From: Caldalkalibacillus thermarum
Lineage (GTDB): Bacteria; Bacillota; Bacilli; Caldalkalibacillales; Caldalkalibacillaceae
DNA: 64,000 nt
Direction of reading: 5' to 3'
Assembly: GCF_014644735.1 (NCBI RefSeq)
Contig: NZ_BMKZ01000005.1
Location: 35,999 to 99,998, forward strand
In this document: positions 1 to 10,798 of the stretch, in pieces
How positions within the stretch are numbered: the first letter of the stretch is position 1
Layout of the letters: the number at the start of each line of letters is the position of its first letter
Program-made: the position numbers and the translations under genes
The notes under the pieces: generated by a model
The model's database searches: none
The model's input: only the letters and a program-made list of their open reading frames with translations
What the model was told of the DNA's origin: nothing

Positions 1-1
1 T

Positions 2-223
2 TTGGAACACCGGACTGGGGTATTGTCCCGCATGTTAAGCTACATTGCCCAAAACAGAGGCAATATTTTGACCATTAATCAATCTATTCCCTTGCAAGGT
101 CTGGCCCACGTCATTTTGTCCATTGATACAGCCCAAATGGATATGGACGCCACCCAATTGGCTGAAGGATTAAAAGGGCTGGATGGCGTCCAAAAGGTGA
201 TGATTATTGGCCAGGAAACTTAA
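2..223 (+). CDS. pheB: ACT-domain protein (PheB-like), 3' part only
   Basis: The frame is open to the left edge, so the true start lies outside the window; the TTG at 2 is probably internal. The visible 73 residues form most of a C-terminal ACT domain (GVLSRMLSYIAQNRGNILTINQSIP). In Bacillus the small ACT protein PheB/YszB lies just before safA-side genes, usually with pheA, and is thought to sense an amino acid in aromatic or threonine metabolism. Family assignment is good; the exact ligand cannot be read from the sequence. Confidence 0.75.
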   Translation: MEHRTGVLSRMLSYIAQNRGNILTINQSIPLQGLAHVILSIDTAQMDMDATQLAEGLKGLDGVQKVMIIGQET

Positions 224-356
224 CCCGTTGGCATTCACCTTTCATCGTGCTTAGTATAACCCTGTCCCTCCTCTTGGCGGTTAACAGGATAAAAAAATCA
301 TGAGCAAACCGCCCACTCATGCATAAGATGTAGAGACTGAGTTATAGAGGAGGGAA

Positions 357-1250
357 ATGCTCGTGAAGATTCATATTGTCCAAAAAGGGGATACATTGTG
401 GAAATTGGCCGAAAAATATGGTGTAGACTTTGAAAAACTGAAGCAGGTGAACACCCATTTAGCCCATCCAGACCAGCTTCTGCCCGGAATGAAAGTGAAA
501 ATTCCTGTCGGACCGGTGCAGGCTAAAAAACCAGCCCCGGCTCCAAAACATGTGGTGAAAGAAAAGCCCATAACAGTGCCTGAGCCTGAGGTCAAGCCCA
601 AAGAAGTACCTAAGTCTGAAGTGAAGGTAGAAGTGCCGAAAGAAGTGCCGAAAGAAAAAGATTACGAATTGCTGAAAGCGTTGCTTAAAAAGGCAGCACC
701 CCATGTCTTGAAAAAGTTGTTGCTGGAAGAAAAGCCGGAAGTGATCAATCAAATTAAAATTGAACTGGATATGGCCCATCTTAATCAGATGCAGCAAACC
801 CACTTCAACCCCATGTACCAGATCCAACAGCAGCCCGTCCATATGTACCAGCAGCCAATCCAGATGCCTGTGTATCATCCCCCAGTTAAACCTGAACCCA
901 AACCACCCAAATTTGAACCTAAAAAGCCTGCTGAACCGAAAAAAATACCGGTGGAAGAAGTGAAGCCGAAGGCAAAGGTGAAACCAGTCCCACCGCCGCC
1001 TGCTCCTAAACATGAACCATTCTATCCATACCCGGCATACTTCCCTGCGGCTAAACCCATGTACCCCAAATGGCCACACTGTGGTCCGGTCTATCATCCT
1101 CCAGGCTGTCATCCCGCTGCCCCTTATTGGATGCTGCCGCAAGCCCCTGGGCATCCCAAGCCATATAGTATGCCGCCTTATGGCGGTCATACGCACGGGA
1201 CTTATATGCCCCAGGAAATGAATGCTGCCGATGGACAACGGGAGGACTAA
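357..1250 (+). CDS. safA: SafA-like spore morphogenetic protein with N-terminal LysM
   Basis: A 297-residue protein. Residues about 4-50 are one LysM domain (HIVQKGDTLWKLAEKYGV... LLPGMKVKIPV) that would bind spore peptidoglycan. The rest is low complexity: Pro/Lys/Val/Glu repeats (PKEVPKSEVKVEVPKEVPKEK), a Met/Gln-rich stretch (MYQIQQQPVHMYQQPIQM) and a Pro/Tyr/His-rich tail (YPYPAYFPAAKPMYPKWPHC). This matches SafA, the inner spore coat hub of Bacillus, which is usually longer (about 390 residues). The ATG at 357 follows GAGGAGGG at 347-354. The position between pheB and yebC is the Bacillus safA position. The tail is too divergent for alignment, so the call rests on LysM plus synteny. Confidence 0.8.
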   Translation: MLVKIHIVQKGDTLWKLAEKYGVDFEKLKQVNTHLAHPDQLLPGMKVKIPVGPVQAKKPAPAPKHVVKEKPITVPEPEVKPKEVPKSEVKVEVPKEVPKEKDYELLKALLKKAAPHVLKKLLLEEKPEVINQIKIELDMAHLNQMQQTHFNPMYQIQQQPVHMYQQPIQMPVYHPPVKPEPKPPKFEPKKPAEPKKIPVEEVKPKAKVKPVPPPPAPKHEPFYPYPAYFPAAKPMYPKWPHCGPVYHPPGCHPAAPYWMLPQAPGHPKPYSMPPYGGHTHGTYMPQEMNAADGQRED

Positions 1251-1264
1251 CTGGGCAGTCAGGC

Positions 1265-1292
1265 AAGAGAAGCATTTTTTGCTTCTCTTTTT
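1265..1292 (+). terminator. Rho-independent terminator of safA
   Basis: A perfect 9-bp stem (AAGAGAAGC at 1265-1273 with GCTTCTCTT at 1281-1289), a 7-nt loop and a short T run, 14 nt after the safA stop codon. Confidence 0.8.
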
Positions 1293-1331
1293 AATATGAT
1301 GAAATCAAGGAGAGGCTTGGGAGGGTGAAGC

Positions 1332-2342
1332 ATGAACGAATCGGAACTGAAACACTTCAAACAGTCTTTTTATAAGGGATATGGAAAAAGGATTAAAACG
1401 CTAGATGTGATTCGCCCTCACCATGTTTATGCGGCTGTTACAGATGCCGATTGTTTTGTGGTCAAGTTTTTCAGGGATGCCAACCTGTTAGGCTGGCAGC
1501 ACCGCTGTATACAGCAGTTGTTGGACAAGGAAACAAGGGGTGTTGTGCCTTTTCTGCCCAATAAACATCGTTCTGTGATTAACGAATTCGAGGGGCGCAT
1601 GTACGGTGTGATGCCCTTCATACCGGGTAAATCCATCGATCTCAATCACGCCTCCCATGTGCAAAACAGTCTCAGGTTGCTCGCTTATTTTCACCGGCAA
1701 GGCGGGGGAATATTTGGACGCCAACCCGCCGTTCCGGTTCAATCAAAACTCTATGCCGATTGGCACGAACGTTATGTTCAGTTTAAGCACTCATTTCGAG
1801 ATTTACCGCGGAGGAAAAACCAGGATGGTCTGTTGCAGGTGGTTAGCCGTATGGCAGGTGAAGCCTTGGAGTGGGCGGAACGCACCCTTGATGCGTTTCC
1901 GCAAGCTTATATGCTTTATTTAGAAGAAGAGGCCCAATGGGAACGGCAAATCGCCCATCTGGATATTGCCCCGCACAATTTTTTAGTGATTGATGATCGT
2001 TATTTTTATGTGATTGATTATGACCGGGTGGCTTACGCCCCTCCCCTTGTGGATGTGGTCCAATTTTTTAACATGGTTTTGCCCTCTGCCAGATGGGAGT
2101 ATGATGCAGTGAAACAACTGTTATCCCATTACGAACATGTTTTTCCGGTGCCGAAAGAGCAAAAACGCCTGGTTTTCTTGCTTCTTGTTTTTCCCCATGA
2201 TGTATTCAGAAAGTGGCTTGGTGTTTGGCGCCGGGAGGCCAACTTCCATCCGCAACAGGTGTACCGCTATTTTCAGGAGCTGGAACAAAACTGGGACCGC
2301 CGCAGAACATTTGTCCAACGTTGTCTGGCTATGGTAAAATAA
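1332..2342 (+). CDS. CotS/YutH-family spore coat protein (kinase-like fold)
   Basis: 336 residues with an aminoglycoside-phosphotransferase/choline-kinase fold. A catalytic-loop-like motif HLDIAPHNFLV lies near residues 212-222, followed by a metal-site-like VIDYDRV (about 230-236) and conserved aromatic helices. Bacillus YutH and CotS/CotI are spore-coat-associated members of this family; CotH is a proven coat kinase of a different family, and activity here is unknown. The gene follows safA, in the slot of coxA in B. subtilis, which supports a sporulation role. The ATG at 1332 is preceded by GGGAGGGTG. It may be transcribed separately because a terminator lies between it and safA. Confidence 0.75.
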   Translation: MNESELKHFKQSFYKGYGKRIKTLDVIRPHHVYAAVTDADCFVVKFFRDANLLGWQHRCIQQLLDKETRGVVPFLPNKHRSVINEFEGRMYGVMPFIPGKSIDLNHASHVQNSLRLLAYFHRQGGGIFGRQPAVPVQSKLYADWHERYVQFKHSFRDLPRRKNQDGLLQVVSRMAGEALEWAERTLDAFPQAYMLYLEEEAQWERQIAHLDIAPHNFLVIDDRYFYVIDYDRVAYAPPLVDVVQFFNMVLPSARWEYDAVKQLLSHYEHVFPVPKEQKRLVFLLLVFPHDVFRKWLGVWRREANFHPQQVYRYFQELEQNWDRRRTFVQRCLAMVK

Positions 2343-2393
2343 AGTAAACCAAAACGAGAATTAAATGAATATGAGACCAAAGGGGTATTATGA

Positions 2394-3140
2394 ATGTTGG
2401 ACAAGAAAATCGAGTTTACCGTGGACTGGTTAAAAGCGCTGGCCAAAAACGCCGGAGCGACCGGCCTGTTGGTGGGCGTAAGTGGAGGCGTTGATTCTGC
2501 TTTAACCGCCTTTTTGATTAAAAAAGCTTTTCCCGATCACTCTTTAGGGGTTATTTTACCCTGTGACAGCAACCCTCAAGACCGTGAAGATGCCTTAACC
2601 GTGGTGAAGGCAGCTAAGTTGAAACATGTGGAAATCGACTTGACGCCCACCTTTCGGACATTGTCCCAAACCGTTAAGCAGGAGCTTGAAAACCAAGGTG
2701 AATGGAACGGGGAAAAGGAGCGGTTAAGCCTGGCCAATTTGAAAGCGCGGTTGCGCATGAGCACGTTGTATCTTTTGGCCCAGAATTATAACTATTTAGT
2801 TGTGGGAACAGATAATGCAGCAGAGTGGCACCTGGGATATTTTACTAAATACGGTGACGGCGGTGTGGACTGTGTGCCCCTGGCCAACTTAACCAAAGGA
2901 GAAGTGCGGCGTTGGGCCGCCTATGTTGGGGTTCCGGAACACATTATTAATAAAGCGCCTACTGCCGGGTTGTGGCCGGGGCAAACGGATGAAGAGGAAA
3001 TGGGGACCACCTATGAGATGGTGGACCGTTACTTAGAGGGCAAGGAAATTCCGGAAAAAGACCGCCAGATGATTGAGCGCCTGCATAAGCGCTCAGCCCA
3101 TAAGCGGCAGATGCCTCCCAAACCGCCTGTTTTCAAATAG
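2394..3140 (+). CDS. nadE: NAD synthetase, ammonia-dependent
   Basis: 248 residues without a glutaminase domain, so ammonia is the expected amide donor. The enzyme adenylates and amidates nicotinate adenine dinucleotide to give NAD. The ATP-PPase P-loop SGGVDSALTAF lies at about 29-40. The family signature GTDNAAEWHLGYFTKYGDGG, which contacts substrate and metal, lies at about 142-161. Start ATG 2394 has AAGGGG upstream (about 2381-2386). It stands close behind the coat-kinase gene, an unusual place compared with B. subtilis. A hairpin at 3204-3248 follows. Confidence 0.95.
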   Translation: MLDKKIEFTVDWLKALAKNAGATGLLVGVSGGVDSALTAFLIKKAFPDHSLGVILPCDSNPQDREDALTVVKAAKLKHVEIDLTPTFRTLSQTVKQELENQGEWNGEKERLSLANLKARLRMSTLYLLAQNYNYLVVGTDNAAEWHLGYFTKYGDGGVDCVPLANLTKGEVRRWAAYVGVPEHIINKAPTAGLWPGQTDEEEMGTTYEMVDRYLEGKEIPEKDRQMIERLHKRSAHKRQMPPKPPVFK

Positions 3141-3203
3141 GCAGATCTTTTGGGCAAAGGATCTAACATCATTTCATAAAAAAGGTTAATCTTAACGGGA
3201 CTA

Positions 3204-3248
3204 AAAGCACCTCTTGCTCCCCATGATAAAGGGTGAAGGAGGTGCTTT
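3204..3248 (+). promoter_or_regulatory. Hairpin sequestering the RBS of the downstream lipoprotein gene
   Basis: AAAGCACCTC (3204-3213) pairs perfectly with GAGGTGCTTT (3239-3248); CCC/GGG inside the loop can extend it. The right arm contains most of the AGGAGGTG ribosome binding site (3237-3244) of the ATG at 3252. It could be the nadE terminator (weak T tail), a translational switch, or both. The pairing is seen; the function is inferred. Confidence 0.55.
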
Positions 3249-3251
3249 CTA

Positions 3252-3995
3252 ATGAAAAAATTAGCCCTAGGTTTAACCATGGCCTTGACCATTTCAGCAG
3301 CTGTTGCCTGCGCGCCAGCCGACGACGATATGAGTTATGAAGGCTACCGTGTTCCTGACCGTCAAGAAGCGAGGCAGGATGTCCGTGGTTTTGATGCCAA
3401 CCGGCAAGATATGTGGGGCGGTTTTACCCGTAACCGTCAATTTGGCCGCTATGATGATACAGGCCTGAGAGGGTTAAGACAATATCACCGCTATGGTGAG
3501 CGCGGCATGTTTGAACGGTATGGTGATCCCCTAGGTCCGCGTGATCGTACCCTTGGCTATGATTGGATGAGGGGAGATCTCAGACTGAGGGATCGTGATG
3601 GTGTCACCGACATAGGCGGCCCAACCGGCGTTGGACGGACCGACCGCTTTGCCCATCCTGATTTGCGCTTAGCACAGCGTTTGGCTGACCGTTGTCAAAA
3701 TATCCAGGGCGTGCGCAATGCTGAAGTCATCGTATATGAAGATGACGTCATTGTTGGCGTGCAGCCTGAACGGGGTCAAAACGAACAGGAGCTTGAGTCC
3801 CGCGTTGAGTCGGTTTTAAGGGATCAAGTCAGAGGAAAAGAGATCCATATCATCACGGATCGTGACCAGTTTAACCGGTTGGGTGAAATTAATCGCGCTC
3901 TGCGTGATGGACAGCCTATTGGCAACTTTGTCCGCGATCTTGGTGACATGATTCAAGATGTCGGGCGTGCTGTCACCGAACCTTTCAGACGATAA
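3252..3995 (+). CDS. YhcN/YlaJ-family sporulation lipoprotein
   Basis: 247 residues. The N-terminus is a lipoprotein signal (MKKLALGLTMALTISAAVAC) with the acylated Cys at 20. An Arg/Asp/Gly-rich middle (residues about 30-130, many RDR, DRD and GRY motifs) precedes a C-terminal YhcN/YlaJ domain (RLADRCQNIQGVRNAEVIVYEDDVIVGV, about 140-225). Members are found in the spore inner membrane or forespore and affect germination or outgrowth in B. subtilis. Strong SD AGGAGGTG, seven bases before ATG, but buried in a hairpin. A terminator follows at 4019. Confidence 0.8.
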   Translation: MKKLALGLTMALTISAAVACAPADDDMSYEGYRVPDRQEARQDVRGFDANRQDMWGGFTRNRQFGRYDDTGLRGLRQYHRYGERGMFERYGDPLGPRDRTLGYDWMRGDLRLRDRDGVTDIGGPTGVGRTDRFAHPDLRLAQRLADRCQNIQGVRNAEVIVYEDDVIVGVQPERGQNEQELESRVESVLRDQVRGKEIHIITDRDQFNRLGEINRALRDGQPIGNFVRDLGDMIQDVGRAVTEPFRR

Positions 3996-4018
3996 CCTCC
4001 TTTGTAAGGATGAGTGAG

Positions 4019-4047
4019 GAGCAGGTGATGTTTACCTGCTCTTTTTT
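4019..4047 (+). terminator. Rho-independent terminator
   Basis: GAGCAGGT (4019-4026) pairs with ACCTGCTC (4034-4041), followed by six T residues. It closes the lipoprotein gene before yebC. Confidence 0.85.
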
Positions 4048-4170
4048 GCGTGTCCCATGAACAACAGCCAGTAAACGAAGGGCAAGCGGTTATAAAGAGA
4101 GGGAGAGTTGCAAAAGATGGCTGCACGATTTAAATTATAAGAGAATCTATGGACGACGGAGGGAAGGTTT

Positions 4171-4896
4171 ATGGCTGGACATTCCAAATGGAAAAATATA
4201 CAGCATCGTAAAGAAAGACAGGATGCAAAACGAGCCAAAATTTTCACCAAAATTTCAAAGGAAATTTATGCTGCGGTGAAAAACGGGGGACCGGACCCCG
4301 ATCAAAATCCCCGCTTGCGCATGGCATTGCACAAAGCAAAGCAGGCCAACATGCCTAACGATAATATTCAGCGCACGATTAAGAAAGCAACGGGGGACGT
4401 TGAAGGGCTTACTTATGAGGAGATTGTTTATGAAGGATATGGTCCCCATGGTGTGGCCATCATGGTTGACGTGTTAACGGACAACCGTAACCGCTCGGCT
4501 GCAGAGGTGCGCCATTTGTTCAACAAGCATGGCGGCAACCTGGGTGAAAGCGGGTGTGTGGCCTATTTGTTCGAGCGCAAAGGGCTGATTGTTGTGGATA
4601 AAGAAGCGGCTCCCCTTGGAGAAGATGACCTGATGCTTTTGGCGATTGAAGCCGGCGCGGAAGATCTGCGGGTGGAAGACGATGCTTATGAAGTGGTGAC
4701 AGCACCAGGCGATTATGAAACGGTAAAGCAGGCTTTGGAAACGAAACAAATTCCGCTTGCTGAAACACAGATCACCATGCTGCCGACGACCACTGTCCAA
4801 CTGAATGATGAGCAAAAAGAGCAGGTCATGAAGTTAATTGACGCCTTGGAAGACAGTGATGATGTGCAAAACGTATATACCAATGTAGACTGGTAG
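4171..4896 (+). CDS. yebC: YebC/PmpR-family regulatory protein
   Basis: 241 residues, usual for the family. Starts MAGHSKWKNIQHRKERQDAKRAKIF; further signatures are PNDNIQRTIKKA and YEGYGPHGVAIMVDVLTDNRNR. Classed as a DNA-binding regulator; recent work on relatives shows a role in translation at polyproline stalls, so either label may apply. Start ATG 4171 after GGAGGGAAGG. It corresponds to B. subtilis yrbC, between safA/coxA and bofC. Confidence 0.95.
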   Translation: MAGHSKWKNIQHRKERQDAKRAKIFTKISKEIYAAVKNGGPDPDQNPRLRMALHKAKQANMPNDNIQRTIKKATGDVEGLTYEEIVYEGYGPHGVAIMVDVLTDNRNRSAAEVRHLFNKHGGNLGESGCVAYLFERKGLIVVDKEAAPLGEDDLMLLAIEAGAEDLRVEDDAYEVVTAPGDYETVKQALETKQIPLAETQITMLPTTTVQLNDEQKEQVMKLIDALEDSDDVQNVYTNVDW

Positions 4897-4978
4897 CCAA
4901 GTCCGACTGGAGCATGTATACCCCTTGGCCAAGCTGGAGATAATGAGAAAAAACCAGTTGACAAAGGGGTTTTTTTCA

Positions 4979-5374
4979 ATGTCCATCTGGAGAAAACTGA
5001 AGAGGTTGTTACGCAGCAGAAAAGGCCTTATTGCTCTTGCCGCCATTCTCCTTTGTTTAACGGTCTATGCAGTCATGTTAACCGGGACTGATGATGAAAC
5101 CCAGCAAGTGATGTCTAACAACGAAACCCTGGAGGTCATCTCTTATGAACAGCTCTTTTTCGGCTTATCCGAAGAGGGCGTGTTAACCTTGTACCATGGT
5201 CCCCCGGAAGAGAACCAGGTTATTGAAACTTTCTTTCACATTGACACAGAGTTGTTAAAATCGGAATTGCCTGAGTCTGAACTACAAAAATTGAAGACAG
5301 GCATCCGGGTCTATAACGCAGAGGATTACGAAGCGGTGCTTGCCACCTTTAAACCCTTTGCTGCAGAGTATTAA
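4979..5374 (+). CDS. bofC: BofC-like forespore intercompartmental signalling protein
   Basis: 131 residues from the ATG at 4979, chosen because AAAGGGG (4963-4969) is correctly spaced; an ATG at 4943 has GGAG only 3 nt upstream and would add 12 residues. A basic N-terminus precedes one membrane or export segment (about 15-35). The C-terminal half has the BofC pattern: GVLTLYHGPPEENQVIETFF, LPESELQKLKTGIRVYNAEDYEAVLATF. In B. subtilis BofC inhibits SpoIVB in the forespore, which restrains pro-sigmaK processing; an intact sigK is at 50358. It is shorter than B. subtilis BofC (about 170 residues). Synteny supports the call. Confidence 0.7.
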   Translation: MSIWRKLKRLLRSRKGLIALAAILLCLTVYAVMLTGTDDETQQVMSNNETLEVISYEQLFFGLSEEGVLTLYHGPPEENQVIETFFHIDTELLKSELPESELQKLKTGIRVYNAEDYEAVLATFKPFAAEY

Positions 5375-5507
5375 TTCACTCTGTGGCTTTTTTGCTTGGG
5401 CAAAATATGGTACAATACTGAAGATGTATGGAATATATGTTCGTCAACGGACATAGAGAACTGATGCAAGCTGTTGATGACTATGCAGGGATATGGGAGG
5501 AAACGGA

Positions 5508-6014
5508 TTGATTATCATGGGAATCGACCCGGGGATTGCCATCGTGGGCTATGCGGTTGTCAAAAAAGAGGGCAGGCAGCTTAAAGCGCTGGACTTTGGC
5601 ACAATTACAACCAAGCCTGACTTAACCACGCCGGCGCGCCTGAAAAAAATCTATGACGGCCTGACCTCCCTATTGGCCGATTTTCAGCCTGAGGTGCTGG
5701 TCATCGAGAAGTTGTTTTTTAACCGTAATGTCACCACCGCTTTTACGGTCGGACAGGCCAGAGGGGTGATGCTTTTGGCTGCTGAAGAGGCCGGTGTACC
5801 GGTTGAAGAATATACGCCGCTTCAGGTCAAACAAGCGGTGGTCGGCTATGGGGTGGCCGAGAAGAGGCAGGTTCAGGAAATGGTTAAAATGTTGCTGGGG
5901 CTCAGCCAGCGTCCCCAACCTGACGATGCAGCTGATGCCTTGGCTGTGGCCATTTGCCATGCCCATTCGGCCCAGTTGAGCGGGCAACTGCTCAAAAAGG
6001 GGCTGAAATTATGA
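5508..6014 (+). CDS. ruvC: Holliday junction resolvase RuvC
   Basis: 168 residues from TTG 5508, which sits 7 nt after GGGAGG (5495-5500); the ATG at 5517 would be 16 nt away. Endonuclease cutting four-way junctions bound by RuvAB. RNase H-like fold with acidic residues D7 (IMGIDPG), E67 (VIEKLFF) and D140/D143 (PDDAADALAVA). The stop overlaps the ruvA start (ATGA), so ruvC, ruvA and ruvB form one operon. Many Bacilli, including B. subtilis, lack ruvC and use RecU, so its presence here is notable. Confidence 0.95.
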   Translation: MIIMGIDPGIAIVGYAVVKKEGRQLKALDFGTITTKPDLTTPARLKKIYDGLTSLLADFQPEVLVIEKLFFNRNVTTAFTVGQARGVMLLAAEEAGVPVEEYTPLQVKQAVVGYGVAEKRQVQEMVKMLLGLSQRPQPDDAADALAVAICHAHSAQLSGQLLKKGLKL

Positions 6015-6646
6015 TCGATTATATTCAAGGCAAGCTGACCCATGTGGATGTTCACTTTATTGTGGTCGAGACAGGGGGAATCGGCTATCAGGTCATCACC
6101 GGCAACCCTTTTCAGTATCGCCGGCATGAAGGAGAAGACGTACGCATCTATACCTACCAGTATGTCAGGGAGGATGCGCTTGCCCTGTATGGCTTCAGGA
6201 CACGCCAGGAACGCACCCTGTTTGAAAAGCTGTTGCAAGTGTCCGGTGTGGGTCCCAAAGCTGCTCTGGCCCTTGTAGCGACGGCCAGCCCGGCACAAAT
6301 CGCATGGGCCATCCAAAATGAGGATTTGGCCTTTTTAACCAAGTTTCCTGGGATTGGTAAAAAAACAGCCCAGCGGTTGATTGTCGATTTGAAAGATAAA
6401 GTGGATGAGTTTGTGACCCGTGAAAATGTGACGGCAGACCACCTCCAGCCAAACCAACACAGCAGGCCTGAACGGGGGCACACAGAACAAAACACAGTGT
6501 TGGAGGAAACGCTGGCCGCTTTACAAGCGCTTGGTTATGGAGAAAGTGAGGTCAGACGGATACTTCCTGAACTGAAGCAGCATGCCGAAGCAGGTGAACC
6601 CACAGAAGCGGTGATTAAACGCGGCCTGAAATTGCTGATGGACTAA
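6011..6646 (+). CDS. ruvA: Holliday junction branch-migration protein RuvA
   Basis: 211 residues. Binds four-way junctions as a tetramer and loads RuvB. N-terminal OB domain (MIDYIQGKLTHVDVHFIVVE...), then two helix-hairpin-helix motifs (SGVGPKAALALV about 78-89, PGIGKKTAQRLIVDLKDK about 113-130), an acidic linker and the C-terminal RuvB-binding helical domain (AALQALGYGESEVRRIL). ATG overlaps the ruvC stop by 4 nt, giving translational coupling. Confidence 0.97.
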   Translation: MIDYIQGKLTHVDVHFIVVETGGIGYQVITGNPFQYRRHEGEDVRIYTYQYVREDALALYGFRTRQERTLFEKLLQVSGVGPKAALALVATASPAQIAWAIQNEDLAFLTKFPGIGKKTAQRLIVDLKDKVDEFVTRENVTADHLQPNQHSRPERGHTEQNTVLEETLAALQALGYGESEVRRILPELKQHAEAGEPTEAVIKRGLKLLMD

Positions 6647-6683
6647 CCTCTAGGTGCTAATTTTTTTATGGGAGTTGGGTGGA

Positions 6684-7685
6684 ATGGAGGAGCGGATCAT
6701 AACCTCCCATATGACCGAACAAGATCAAGAAGTGGAATTTAGTTTACGTCCCCGAAATTTGCAAGAATACATCGGCCAGACCCAAGTGAAGGAAAACCTG
6801 AAAGTGTTTATTGAAGCGGCCAAAATGCGCAAAGAGGCTTTGGACCATGTGTTGTTATATGGGCCGCCGGGATTGGGCAAAACAACCCTGTGCCATATTA
6901 TTGCCAACGAATTGGGCGTCAAACTGTACACCACATCAGGGCCGGCAATTGAGCGGGCTGGTGATTTGGCCGCCATTCTCACCAATTTGGAGCAAGGGGA
7001 TGTGCTGTTTATTGATGAAATTCACCGTTTGCACCGCAGTGTGGAAGAGATCCTGTACCCGGCCATGGAAGATTATTGCTTGGACATCATGATAGGCAAA
7101 GGGCCCAGTGCCCGTTCAGTCAGGCTTGATCTTCCCCCGTTTACCCTGGTGGGGGCGACAACAAGGGCAGGACAGCTCTCCTCTCCGTTGCGCGACCGGT
7201 TTGGGGTGGTGAGCCGGCTCCAATATTATTCGGTGGATGAATTGAGCTTGATAATCACCCGTGCCGCTGATCTTTTACAGGTAGAGATCCGCGGCAATGC
7301 CGCCCGGGAGATTGCCCGCCGTTCCCGGGGCACTCCCCGTATTGCCAACCGTTTGCTGAAACGGATCCGTGATTTTGCCCAGGTGATGGGTGATGGCGTG
7401 ATCACCGAAGAGGTGACCCTTAGCGCCTTGGAAAAGTTGCAAGTGGATGCTTATGGTTTAGACCATATTGACCACCAGTATTTACAAGTGATTATCCACC
7501 ATTTTAAAGGGGGCCCGGTGGGGGTGGAAACTATTGCGGCCATGATTGGGGAAGAAGTGGACACCATAGAAGATGTGTATGAGCCGTATTTGATGCAGAT
7601 CGGGTTTTTGCAGCGCACCCCCCGGGGACGGATTGTCACGCCCCGTGCTTATGAGCACTTTAATCTGGAGCCCCCTGAACGATGA
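6684..7685 (+). CDS. ruvB: Holliday junction branch-migration helicase RuvB
   Basis: 333 residues from ATG 6684. AAA+ motor driving branch migration: Walker A GPPGLGKT (60-67), Walker B LFIDEIH (about 108-114), sensor 1 VGATTRAG (about 156-163), arginine-finger region SSPLRDRFG and a C-terminal winged helix ([14 protein letters not shown]). It lies 37 nt after ruvA. Confidence 0.97.
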   Translation: MEERIITSHMTEQDQEVEFSLRPRNLQEYIGQTQVKENLKVFIEAAKMRKEALDHVLLYGPPGLGKTTLCHIIANELGVKLYTTSGPAIERAGDLAAILTNLEQGDVLFIDEIHRLHRSVEEILYPAMEDYCLDIMIGKGPSARSVRLDLPPFTLVGATTRAGQLSSPLRDRFGVVSRLQYYSVDELSLIITRAADLLQVEIRGNAAREIARRSRGTPRIANRLLKRIRDFAQVMGDGVITEEVTLSALEKLQVDAYGLDHIDHQYLQVIIHHFKGGPVGVETIAAMIGEEVDTIEDVYEPYLMQIGFLQRTPRGRIVTPRAYEHFNLEPPER

Positions 7686-7722
7686 GCGCAAGATAGGAAG
7701 CGCTGGGAAAGGAGTATGCACC

Positions 7723-9953
<2,231 letters not shown>

Positions 9954-9997
9954 AAAAAGGCCTCTTGTCCCCTGCCAGCCGTTGTGGAAGACCGGTC

Positions 9998-10026
9998 TTG
10001 TCTGGCCTCTCGAGTTCTTATACAAT
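9998..10026 (+). promoter_or_regulatory. Sigma-A-type promoter for yajC
   Basis: TTGTCT (9998-10003), 17-nt spacer, TACAAT (10021-10026). It lies 39 nt before the yajC start, so yajC has its own promoter as well as any read-through from queA-tgt. Confidence 0.55.
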
Positions 10027-10064
10027 AGAGAGCATAACGAAACAGATCATTGAAAGGAGTGAGT

Positions 10065-10337
10065 ATGATGCAAGAATTGATGGGCTTTTTGTTGCCACTG
10101 GCCTTAATGTTTGCGATTTTTTATTTTCTCTTGATCCGGCCGCAGCAAAAGCGCCAGCGGGAGCGTAATCAGATGCTGGCCAATTTGCAACGGGGAGACA
10201 AGGTGATCACCATCGGTGGCTTGCACGGTACCATTGTGGATTTGACTGAAGAAAAAGTGATCCTCAAAGTGGCCGACAATGTGCGTTTGACATTTGAGCG
10301 CAGCGCTGTCAATGCGGTGGTCAATGATGACAAGTAA
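10065..10337 (+). CDS. yajC: Sec translocase accessory protein YajC
   Basis: 90 residues from ATG 10065, with AAAGGAGTGA just upstream. One N-terminal membrane helix (GFLLPLALMFAIFYFLLI), then the family motif RPQQKRQRERNQMLANLQRG and a small cytosolic domain (GDKVITIGGLHGTIVDL). Works with SecD and SecF, encoded at 14148 and 15454. Own promoter and terminator flank it. Confidence 0.93.
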   Translation: MMQELMGFLLPLALMFAIFYFLLIRPQQKRQRERNQMLANLQRGDKVITIGGLHGTIVDLTEEKVILKVADNVRLTFERSAVNAVVNDDK

Positions 10338-10362
10338 ACAGCATACATAAGTAAGTACAAAT

Positions 10363-10402
10363 CCCTCACCTGGGAAGGATCCATAGCAGGTGAGGGTTTT
10401 TT
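10363..10402 (+). terminator. Rho-independent terminator of yajC
   Basis: CCCTCACCTG (10363-10372) pairs perfectly with CAGGTGAGGG (10387-10396), followed by six T residues. It separates yajC from the convergent membrane gene. Confidence 0.92.
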
Positions 10403-10420
10403 GCTGTACGGCCTTTTGGC

Positions 10421-10798
10421 TTATTTCCTTTGGGGGCTTAAATTCACCCCAATGATGCCTCCCAGCATGGCAATCAACAGAAAGCTGGAATACTGAAGCA
10501 AAGTATACACGCTTATTGGGGTCTCGTAGCCTAAATAAGACAGCAGCCAGGACAAGAGAATGAAACCCAGTCCAGTCAGTCCGCCGAAGTACCAGCCTTT
10601 CTGCCCGGATTGATAGCCTGCGATCAGGCCGCCGATCAACACGGTCACAAGTGTGGTTGGCATCAAAAACCATTGCAGTGTGGTTTCCGGAAGAGAGGTA
10701 AAGTGGAGCACAAGGGAAAAAATCAGGCTGAGGCTCAGCAGGATCACGATAATGGTTAACAAACCTGTCAACACGGGGCGCAGCGAAATATTTTCCAT
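10421..10798 (-). CDS. TIGR04086/YrzE-type small membrane protein
   Basis: 125 residues from ATG 10798 (AAAGGAG upstream on the minus strand). Four hydrophobic segments: VLTGLLTIIVILLSLSLIFSLVL, LMPTTLVTVLIGGLIAGY, YFGGLTGLGFILLSWLLSYLG and SSFLLIAMLGGIIGVNLSP. B. subtilis has yrzE in this position, on this strand, between yajC and yrbG. Function unknown; it may bend or pack the membrane but nothing in the sequence proves it. Confidence 0.7.
   Translation of the reverse strand: MENISLRPVLTGLLTIIVILLSLSLIFSLVLHFTSLPETTLQWFLMPTTLVTVLIGGLIAGYQSGQKGWYFGGLTGLGFILLSWLLSYLGYETPISVYTLLQYSSFLLIAMLGGIIGVNLSPQRK

Noticed and set aside
459..1238. Minus-strand 259-codon open frame opposite safA
   Set aside because: Mirror of the Lys/Pro-repeat coding of safA; Arg/Phe-rich, no SD, no homology pattern.
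10104..10673. Minus-strand 189-codon frame across yajC and its neighbour
   Set aside because: Crosses a strong terminator and two better-supported genes; no start signal.
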